NCBI GenBank assembly: GCA_029781465.1
Contig: JAKOWQ010000129.1
Span: forward strand, 1-8,297
DNA length: 8,297 nucleotides
Direction: 5' to 3'
DNA from: Pseudomonadota bacterium
GTDB taxonomy: Bacteria > Pseudomonadota > Alphaproteobacteria > Sphingomonadales > Sphingomonadaceae
Part shown: positions 5,827 through 8,297 of the stretch, in pieces
Layout of the letters: each line of letters opens with the position of its first letter
How positions within the stretch are numbered: position 1 is the stretch's first letter
Program-made: the position numbers and the translations under genes
Notes under the pieces: model-generated
Databases searched by the model: none
Seen by the model: only the letters and a program-made list of their open reading frames with translations
What the model was told of the DNA's origin: nothing

Positions 5827-6816
5827 ATGCTTGCCGAAATGATCCAGCGCCTGTTCGAGCGCAGCCTTGGCGACAGTGAACAGGCCCAGGCGCGCGAAGG
5901 CCAGTGGCTGCCGGGCCTGTGGGCCGAAATCGAGGAAATGGGCCTGCCGCTCGCCCTTCTTAGCGAGGAGCAGGGCGGGTTTGGCCTGTCCGCCGCCGAA
6001 CAGGGCGAAGCGCTGCGGCTGCTCGGCCAGCTCGCCGTGCCGCTGCCGGTGATCGAAACGATGGGCGCCAACCGCCTGCTGGCCAGTGCCGGGCTGGAAC
6101 TTGCCGATGGTCCCGCCGGGCTGGCCCGCGCCGATCATCTGGTGCTTCAGGGTGGCAGGCTGACCGGAACGGTTGAGCGGGTCGCCTGGGGCGAACATCT
6201 CGCTTGCCTCGCCATCGCGGTGGGTGACCGGCTTTACCGCGTTCCCGCCACCGGATGGACGCTGGCCGAGGCGGGATCGGCGATGAATTTCCAGCCGCGC
6301 CCCGCGCTGGCGATTGACTGGGCGGTCGATGCTTCGGCCCCCTTGCCGCATTGCCCGCTGGCCGAAGGCGCCACGCTTCGCGCGTTCCAGATCGCCGGGG
6401 CGCTTGAGGCCGCGCTCGACATGACGCTGGAGCATACCGCCACCCGGGTCCAGTTCGGCAAGCCCCTGCAGAAGAACCAGGTGGTTCAGCACGAACTGGC
6501 CAAGCTGGCCGGCGAGTTGGCCTGTGCCACCGCCGCTGCCGATCTTGCCGGTGAGGCGCTGACGCGCGGCGACGTTCTGGGGGTTGCCGCCGGATCGCTG
6601 CGCGCGCGCGAGGCGGCGGGCAATGGCGCGGCAATCGCCACCCAGATGCACGGCGCGATCGGCTTCACCCGCGAACACCGCCTGCACCTTTACACCACCG
6701 CACTGTGGACCTGGCGCGACGAGTTCGGCGGGCAGGTGCATTGGGCAACCCTGCTGGGCCGCGCCGCGCGTGACGCCGGCGAGGCCGGATACTGGCCGAT
6801 GGTGACTGCGCTATGA
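5827..6816 (+). CDS. acyl-CoA dehydrogenase family protein, short subunit of a probable heteromeric enzyme
   Basis: Acyl-CoA dehydrogenases use FAD to introduce the alpha-beta double bond in acyl-CoA during beta-oxidation. This 329-residue protein is shorter than typical homomeric members (about 380 aa). It has the N-terminal helical element LLSEEQGGFGLS (44-55), the C-terminal FAD/dimer motif RVQFGKPLQKNQVVQHELA (207-225) and QMHGAIGFTREHRLHLY (273-289). The middle beta-domain is reduced and lacks the usual SEP-x-SGSD-type flavin/substrate motif, and no obvious catalytic glutamate is seen. This pattern resembles one half of the alpha2-beta2 enzymes known from actinobacterial sterol side-chain degradation (FadE28-FadE29 type), in which each half supplies part of the active site. 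The start ATG has AGGGAG 8 nt upstream. Its end overlaps the next dehydrogenase gene by ATGA. The substrate is unknown. Confidence 0.92.
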   Translation: MLAEMIQRLFERSLGDSEQAQAREGQWLPGLWAEIEEMGLPLALLSEEQGGFGLSAAEQGEALRLLGQLAVPLPVIETMGANRLLASAGLELADGPAGLARADHLVLQGGRLTGTVERVAWGEHLACLAIAVGDRLYRVPATGWTLAEAGSAMNFQPRPALAIDWAVDASAPLPHCPLAEGATLRAFQIAGALEAALDMTLEHTATRVQFGKPLQKNQVVQHELAKLAGELACATAAADLAGEALTRGDVLGVAAGSLRAREAAGNGAAIATQMHGAIGFTREHRLHLYTTALWTWRDEFGGQVHWATLLGRAARDAGEAGYWPMVTAL

Positions 6817-7967
6817 CCAACATCCCCTTCCCCGCCCCGCCCGCCGACAGCGCCGAAGTGCTGGCACTGCGGACCGAATTCCGCGCCTTTCTCGACAAGC
6901 TGCTGGGCCACCGCAGTCCGCGCCTGCGCTCGGACAACTGGTATGGCTTCAGCCGCGAGTTCAGCCGGGCAATGGGCCAGGCCGGCTATCTCGGGATGAC
7001 CTGGCCCAAGCAGTACGGCGGGCACGAACGCACCGCGTTCGAGCGCTATGTGGTGGTCGAGGAATCGCTGGCCTATGGCGCGCCGGTCGGCGCGCACTGG
7101 ATCGCGGACCGGCAGAGCGGCCCCTCGATCCTCAAATTCGGCACCGAGGAGCAGAAACAGACGATCCTGCCGCGCATCGCCGCGGGCGAACTCGCCTTCG
7201 GGATCGGGATGAGCGAACCGGATTCGGGATCGGATCTTGCCGCCACCCGCACCCGGGCGGTGCGGGACGGCGATCTCTACCGCGTGACCGGGACCAAGGT
7301 CTGGACAAGCTTCGCGCACGAGGCCGACTATCTGATCCTGTTCTGCCGCACCAGCGGCACCCCGGCCGACCGCCATCAGGGCACCAGCCAGCTGCTGGTC
7401 GATCTCAGGAACACCCCCGGGCTGACGATCAAGCCGATCATCGACCTCGCCGGGCAACACCACTTCAACGAACTGCATTTCGAGGACGCGGCCGTGCCCG
7501 CCACGAACCTGCTCGGCGCCGAGGGCGATGGCTGGAACCAGGTGATGAGCGAACTGGCCTTCGAGCGTTCGGGGCCGGAGCGATTCCTCTCCTCGATCGA
7601 GCTGATGTATCAGCTGATTGCCGTGCTCCAGGGCCGCGAGGACGAGGCCGCGCTGGCCACGATCGGGCGCCTTACCGCGCAGCTGGCGGTGCTGCGGCGC
7701 CTGTCACGCTCGGTCGCGGCGATGCTTCAGACCAGGGAAAACGCCGGGCTTCAGGCAGCCATTGTCAAGGATGTCGGGGCGGTATGGGAACAGACCCTGC
7801 CCGATTTCGCCCGCCAGCTGGTCGATGCCGAACCCGATCCGCGCACCGCGGCGGCCTATGCCGGGGTACTGGCCAACATCGTTCACAACGCGCCCAGCTG
7901 GTCGCTGCGCGGCGGCACCCGCGAAATCCTGCGCGGGATCATCGCACGCGGGCTGGGAACGCGCTGA
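6813..7967 (+). CDS. acyl-CoA dehydrogenase family protein, long subunit of a probable heteromeric enzyme
   Basis: This 384-residue protein keeps the complete acyl-CoA dehydrogenase layout. It has an N-terminal helical domain with GYLGMTWPKQYGG (58-70), the mid-domain signature FGIGMSEPDSGSDLAATRTRA (129-149), the beta-domain segment VTGTKVWTSFAHEADY (158-173) and the C-terminal helical domain ending WSLRGGTREILRGIIARGLG (363-382). Candidate catalytic bases are E251 in AFERSG, the helix-G position used by isovaleryl-CoA dehydrogenase, and E371 in GGTREI, near the position used by medium-chain enzymes; choosing between them needs an alignment. It overlaps the short subunit by four bases (ATGA), has only a weak ribosome site of its own, and should be made by translational coupling in equal amounts with it. 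It supplies the motif its partner lacks, supporting one mixed complex. It converges on queF with a 49-nt gap. Confidence 0.94.
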   Translation: MTNIPFPAPPADSAEVLALRTEFRAFLDKLLGHRSPRLRSDNWYGFSREFSRAMGQAGYLGMTWPKQYGGHERTAFERYVVVEESLAYGAPVGAHWIADRQSGPSILKFGTEEQKQTILPRIAAGELAFGIGMSEPDSGSDLAATRTRAVRDGDLYRVTGTKVWTSFAHEADYLILFCRTSGTPADRHQGTSQLLVDLRNTPGLTIKPIIDLAGQHHFNELHFEDAAVPATNLLGAEGDGWNQVMSELAFERSGPERFLSSIELMYQLIAVLQGREDEAALATIGRLTAQLAVLRRLSRSVAAMLQTRENAGLQAAIVKDVGAVWEQTLPDFARQLVDAEPDPRTAAAYAGVLANIVHNAPSWSLRGGTREILRGIIARGLGTR

Positions 7968-8016
7968 TCCAAGAGGGAAGTGCAACGCCGGATGTCGACG
8001 GCGCACAGGACAAGGA

Positions 8017-8297
8017 TTACCCCCGTCCGCGATACCCCGCCACACCCTGTTCGGGCACCCACAGCCCTTCGGGAGGTGGGCCGCTTTGCCAGAATACGTC
8101 GATCGGGATGCCCCCGCGCGGATACCAGTAGCCGCCGATTCGCAGCCAAAGAGGCTTCATTTCGGCGAACAGGCGCTGGGCAATGCCCACGGTCACATCC
8201 TCGTGAAAACCGGCATGGTTGCGAAAGCTGCCGAGGAACAGCTTGAGGCTTTTCGATTCGACGATCGTATCGCCCGGCGCATAGTCGATCACCAGAT
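8017..8297 (-). CDS. queF: QueF, NADPH-dependent 7-cyano-7-deazaguanine reductase (partial, C-terminal part)
   Basis: QueF reduces the nitrile of preQ0 to the aminomethyl group of preQ1 in queuosine biosynthesis, using two NADPH; it is a cytosolic T-fold enzyme. The gene enters from the right edge, and about 93 codons are visible ahead of the TAA at 8019-8017. The family core is clear: VIDYAPGDTIVESKSLKLFL, SFRNHAGFHED and YWYPRGGIPIDVFWQSG. The VESKSLK glutamate and FHED histidine/glutamate belong to the substrate-binding region. The N-terminal part with the catalytic cysteine and aspartate lies outside the window, so an intact active site cannot be confirmed. The visible portion fits the short, single-domain (type I) form. 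The GTG at 8292 is an internal valine, since the frame stays open with a matching residue before it, and is not the start. Confidence 0.95.
   Translation of the reverse strand, partial: LVIDYAPGDTIVESKSLKLFLGSFRNHAGFHEDVTVGIAQRLFAEMKPLWLRIGGYWYPRGGIPIDVFWQSGPPPEGLWVPEQGVAGYRGRG

Noticed and set aside
7986..8003. Short inverted repeat CGCCG/CGGCG between the dehydrogenase and queF ends
   Set aside because: Only a 5-bp stem with an 8-nt loop and no T tract on either strand. The position suits a bidirectional terminator, but in GC-rich DNA this is expected by chance.

Overview
This is an ordinary chromosomal stretch of a GC-rich alphaproteobacterium, most likely a sphingomonad or erythrobacter-type member of the Sphingomonadales. 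That placement is an inference from base composition, protein character and gene types; no rRNA is present to confirm it. Coding density is high, no stretch longer than about 300 bases lacks a gene, and I see no insertion sequence, phage gene, CRISPR array or other sign of transfer.

Layout. The window opens with the C-terminal end of the ribosome-associated GTPase TypA/BipA (1-266, +). A GT4 glycosyltransferase (326-1444, +) follows, whose reading frame appears to be cut by an amber codon 15 codons before the next in-frame stop. Convergent to it is a minus-strand pair: a PadR-family repressor (2641-2030) and, downstream of it, a four-helix membrane protein of unknown function (1936-1490). The padR promoter carries a perfect 14-bp palindrome over its -10 element, a probable autoregulatory operator. 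Divergent from padR is a plus-strand run of three overlapping genes: rarA (replication-fork AAA+ ATPase), a lipoprotein of unknown function, and a protein with RNase H-like/DUF429-like features. They join by UGAUG and GUGA stop/start overlaps, so they are probably one translationally coupled operon.

Immediately after comes tRNA-Thr(TGT) (5727-5802). Only 24 nt later begins a pair of acyl-CoA dehydrogenase genes overlapping by ATGA. The first product (329 aa) lacks the usual mid-protein SEP motif; the second (384 aa) has it. This pattern suggests an obligate heteromeric alpha/beta enzyme, as in the sterol side-chain FadE pairs. The window closes with the C-terminal part of QueF, the queuosine-pathway nitrile reductase, entering from the right on the minus strand.

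How the genes relate. No single pathway unites the window. The functional units are the padR/membrane-protein pair (regulator and candidate target), the rarA operon (genome maintenance plus two uncharacterised passengers), and the acyl-CoA dehydrogenase pair (beta-oxidation of an unidentified, possibly bulky, acyl-CoA), which may depend on processing of a tRNA-containing transcript. I found no convincing new biological system. The most useful leads are the amber codon in the glycosyltransferase, the operator/promoter at padR, the tRNA-acyl-CoA dehydrogenase junction and the uncharacterised rarA-linked genes.
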